The notes under the pieces are model-generated. The model was not told the DNA's origin and made no database searches. It saw only the letters and a list, made by a program, of their open reading frames with translations. From Micromonospora sonchi (GTDB lineage: Bacteria; Actinomycetota; Actinomycetes; Mycobacteriales; Micromonosporaceae), in contig NZ_BMNB01000047.1 of assembly GCF_014646235.1 (NCBI RefSeq), forward strand, positions 1-32,096: a stretch of 32,096 nucleotides of DNA, given 5' to 3'. A program made the position numbers and the translations under genes. Shown here piece by piece: positions 30,614 to 32,096 of this stretch (positions are counted from its first letter, which is position 1; the number at the start of each line of letters is the position of its first letter).

Positions 30614-31264
30614 ATGTCCAACTCCATGTCTCGCCCGGCGATTTGTCTCACCACCGGTGCCGCCCTCGGGCTCGCCGGCGTCGTCCTCATGCCCCGGCTG
30701 GTCGGCTCCCAGGTCGAGAACCTTGCGGTGATCGAGGCACACTCGGGGCGGTTCCTCGCAGCGTCGGCGCTGACGTTTGTCTCGGCGATCCTGCTCGCGG
30801 TCGGCTTCGCGCTGCTGGGAGGCGAGGTGGCCCGTGGTGGCCATCGTCGGGCAAGCGTGCTGCTGTTCCTCGGCTCCGTCGGGTGGTTGCTCCACACGGC
30901 GGTGATCGCGGTCAACGCCGTGATGTCCGAGCTCGCCTCGTCCACTGCGCGTACCGAGATGGCCGAGGTCGCGGACCAGATCTTCGCGGGTCCGGTGTTC
31001 CTGGGGCTGCTCATCCCGATGATGCTGGCGACCGTCATCGGGATGATCGGCACCGGCATCGTCCTCTGGCGAACCGGTCGTGCCCCCGTCTGGATCGGCG
31101 TGGCCATCGCGATCGCCCTGTTCCTCGACTTCGTCACGCCCGAACAGCTCAGTGGCATCCCGATGTTCGCCCTGCTCACGGTGGCGTTCGGTGCCTTGAC
31201 CACGCGGAAGCCTCTCGATCGTCCCGCACCATCGCACCCGATCCCGGCCAACGCAGGGCAATGA
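30614..31264 (+). CDS. Integral membrane protein of unknown function
   Basis: The 216-aa protein has six likely membrane helices, at about 8-28, 46-68, 80-103, 122-152, 156-174 and 180-196. The sequences include AICLTTGAALGLAGVVLMPR, AASALTFVSAILLAVGFALL and FLGLLIPMMLATVIGMIGTG. The ATG follows GAGG by 5 nt. Its tail is Pro-rich and basic (RPAPSHPIPANAGQ). The pattern resembles actinobacterial DUF4386-like membrane proteins, which is a loose guess. The gene is followed at once by a smaller membrane-type frame that may be a remnant of a related gene. Confidence 0.75.
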   Translation: MSNSMSRPAICLTTGAALGLAGVVLMPRLVGSQVENLAVIEAHSGRFLAASALTFVSAILLAVGFALLGGEVARGGHRRASVLLFLGSVGWLLHTAVIAVNAVMSELASSTARTEMAEVADQIFAGPVFLGLLIPMMLATVIGMIGTGIVLWRTGRAPVWIGVAIAIALFLDFVTPEQLSGIPMFALLTVAFGALTTRKPLDRPAPSHPIPANAGQ

Positions 31265-31283
31265 GTGAAGGCGACGTCACCCG

Positions 31284-31607
31284 ATGCGCCGGATGTTGGT
31301 CCACCTGGTCCAGCCGCGACGGTCCGGCGCCACCACACGTCCATGGGGGTCAACCGTAGGGGACGGGAAAGCCGAAGACGTAGGCATCCTGCTGCTGTCG
31401 ATCGCCCACTTCCGTTCCCGCGTGCACCCGCGATGGGTCGGCCCGGTGCTGTGGGTGTGGCTCGTGGTGGAGTTCGTCGGCAGCGGCATCAGCCCGTGGG
31501 CGACGTACCTGTCCGGGCTGCTGCTCCTTGCCGGTTGCGGTGGGCTCGCGGCCGGCCTGTTCGCCACACGCCAGGACGACCACGCAGGGCTGGTCGCCGC
31601 CGCCTGA
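31284..31607 (+). pseudogene. Probable remnant of a membrane protein (C-terminal part)
   Basis: The frame of 107 aa starts with a basic, non-membrane stretch that does not look real, then DVGILLLSIAHFRSRVHPRW, VGPVLWVWLVVEFVGSGISP and LSGLLLLAGCGGLAAGLFAT: three membrane segments like the C-terminal half of a small membrane protein. No good ribosome binding site precedes the ATG at 31284. It is most likely the decayed 3' part of a larger gene. Confidence 0.4.
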
Positions 31608-31648
31608 CGCAAACCGCTGCCGCATATCAACAAACCGAGAGGGATAAC

Positions 31649-31774
31649 GTGAACTCAATCAGAAGGCTACTCAGTGTAGTCGGCATGGGTGCGGTTCTGA
31701 CCGCCAGTGCTCTGGCCGGCAGTGGGTGCCGTAATCCCGCCGGTCCTACTGTCATCGGGAGGGGACAACTGTGA
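31649..31774 (+). CDS. Tiny exported peptide, 41 aa
   Basis: GTG at 31649 follows GAGAGGG by about 5 nt. The product MNSIRRLLSVVGMGAVLTAS continues with ALAGSGCRNPAGPTVIGRGQL. It has a basic N-terminus, a hydrophobic core and a Cys near a possible cleavage or lipobox-like site (LAGSGC). The mature part would be only about 15 residues. Its TGA overlaps the GTG of the next gene (GTGA, 31771-31774), so the two are translationally coupled. No family is recognised. Confidence 0.5.
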   Translation: MNSIRRLLSVVGMGAVLTASALAGSGCRNPAGPTVIGRGQL

Positions 31775-31995
31775 AGCGACAGCGAAGCCTGCTCGGAGCC
31801 ATCGGCCTCGGCATGGTGCTGGTCGTCGGTGCGCTCGGCGGCCCAGCAATGGGAGCCTCGGATGAGCCGGGAGCCGACGAACCCATCGACGGTGTGCCTG
31901 CGGTAGCGCTCGTCGCAGCGGGTGATCTGGACCCTGAGAGCCCGGTCGGCTGCCTGCTTCAGCAATCAGCCTCCCCCGTTCAGAGGGCAAATTGA
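31771..31995 (+). CDS. Small exported protein, 74 aa
   Basis: GTG at 31771 follows GGGAGGGG by 6 nt and overlaps the stop of the 41-aa gene. The product MKRQRSLLGAIGLGMVLVVG continues with ALGGPAMGASDEPGADEPID. That is a clear signal peptide with cleavage likely after AMGA (about residue 29), then an acidic mature peptide of about 45 residues with a single Cys (GDLDPESPVGCLLQQ). Role unknown. The overlap with the upstream tiny gene suggests that both are made together. Confidence 0.6.
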   Translation: MKRQRSLLGAIGLGMVLVVGALGGPAMGASDEPGADEPIDGVPAVALVAAGDLDPESPVGCLLQQSASPVQRAN

Positions 31996-32011
31996 TTCAT
32001 CGAGGGCGATA

Positions 32012-32073
32012 GAGGAAAGGTGCACCTGACCTGCAAGGATGTGAGTGTCGAAGTCATATCCACAGCAGAGTTG
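32012..32073. repeat. Imperfect inverted repeat at the window end, possible insertion-element edge
   Basis: AGGAAAGGTGCACC (about 32016-32029) faces GGTGCACCTTCCT (about 32061-32073), differing by one base in the A-tract. It lies after the last gene. Such an inverted repeat could be a mobile-element end or a terminator; the window ends too soon to tell. Confidence 0.35.
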
Positions 32074-32096
32074 GGTGCACCTTCCTGGTGAGCAAG

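Noticed and set aside
30446..31353. Minus-strand open frames opposite the membrane protein gene
   Set aside because: They are shadows of the plus-strand gene at 30614-31264, which has six membrane helices and a good start.
1..32096. CRISPR arrays, tRNA and rRNA genes
   Set aside because: No regularly spaced direct repeats and no tRNA cloverleaf or rRNA-like sequence was seen on either strand by eye.

Overview
This is a high-GC actinobacterial accessory region. The codon bias, the frequent GTG starts and the gene families (helix-turn-helix/DUF5753 with DUF397, DUF6879, NB-ARC/TPR proteins, lipoproteins) suggest a Micromonosporaceae or Streptomyces-like filamentous actinomycete. The genus is an inference. 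The window is rich in defence-type genes, gene relics and pieces of mobile elements.

Layout. (1) 1-883: the C-terminal end of an ISAs1-type transposase and a frameshifted relic of a type I restriction subunit. (2) 984-4775: the most interesting locus. A minus-strand operon (90-aa protein, DUF6879 protein, NB-ARC/TPR NLR-like ATPase) lies opposite a plus-strand 130-aa protein. The N-terminus of the NLR and the C-terminus of the 130-aa protein carry almost the same short motif (VQARD-[VI]-[YH]-GGV). This is the arrangement of a receptor and effector that signal through an amyloid (RHIM/BASS-like) motif. (3) 4946-10438: a secreted protein, a dead DEAD/DEAH helicase, unknown genes, a MOSC-domain protein and a perfect 29-bp inverted repeat. 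(4) 10641-14514: a four-gene minus-strand operon coding for two lipoproteins, a membrane-anchored protein and a TIGR04141-type protein. (5) 14731-24250: a plus-strand type I restriction-modification operon. It holds a degenerate methyltransferase-like protein with an N-terminal helix-turn-helix, then hsdM, hsdS, hsdR and a nuclease-like accessory gene broken by one in-frame TAA. A perfect 20-bp palindrome lies between regions 4 and 5. (6) 24213-27573: regulators (XRE/DUF5753 with DUF397, two tandem GntR paralogues, an excisionase-like HTH), an EVE-like protein and an unknown gene. (7) about 27570-29175: an IS200/IS605-type element with an intact-looking TnpB and a TnpA lacking a clear start. 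(8) 29184-32096: small genes, a truncated secreted-protein gene joined to an integrase relic, membrane proteins, two overlapping tiny exported peptides, and a possible mobile-element edge.

How the genes work together. The restriction genes would modify self DNA (HsdM/HsdS) and cut foreign DNA (HsdR). The NLR/effector pair would be a second, abortive-infection-like layer: ligand sensing by the TPR domain, oligomerisation of the NB-ARC ATPase, templating of the effector's C-terminal motif, and damage by its N-terminal helical domain. That scheme rests on shared motifs and gene layout, not on any experiment. Relics of a second type I subunit, a large helicase, a transposase and an integrase show repeated gain and loss of accessory genes here.
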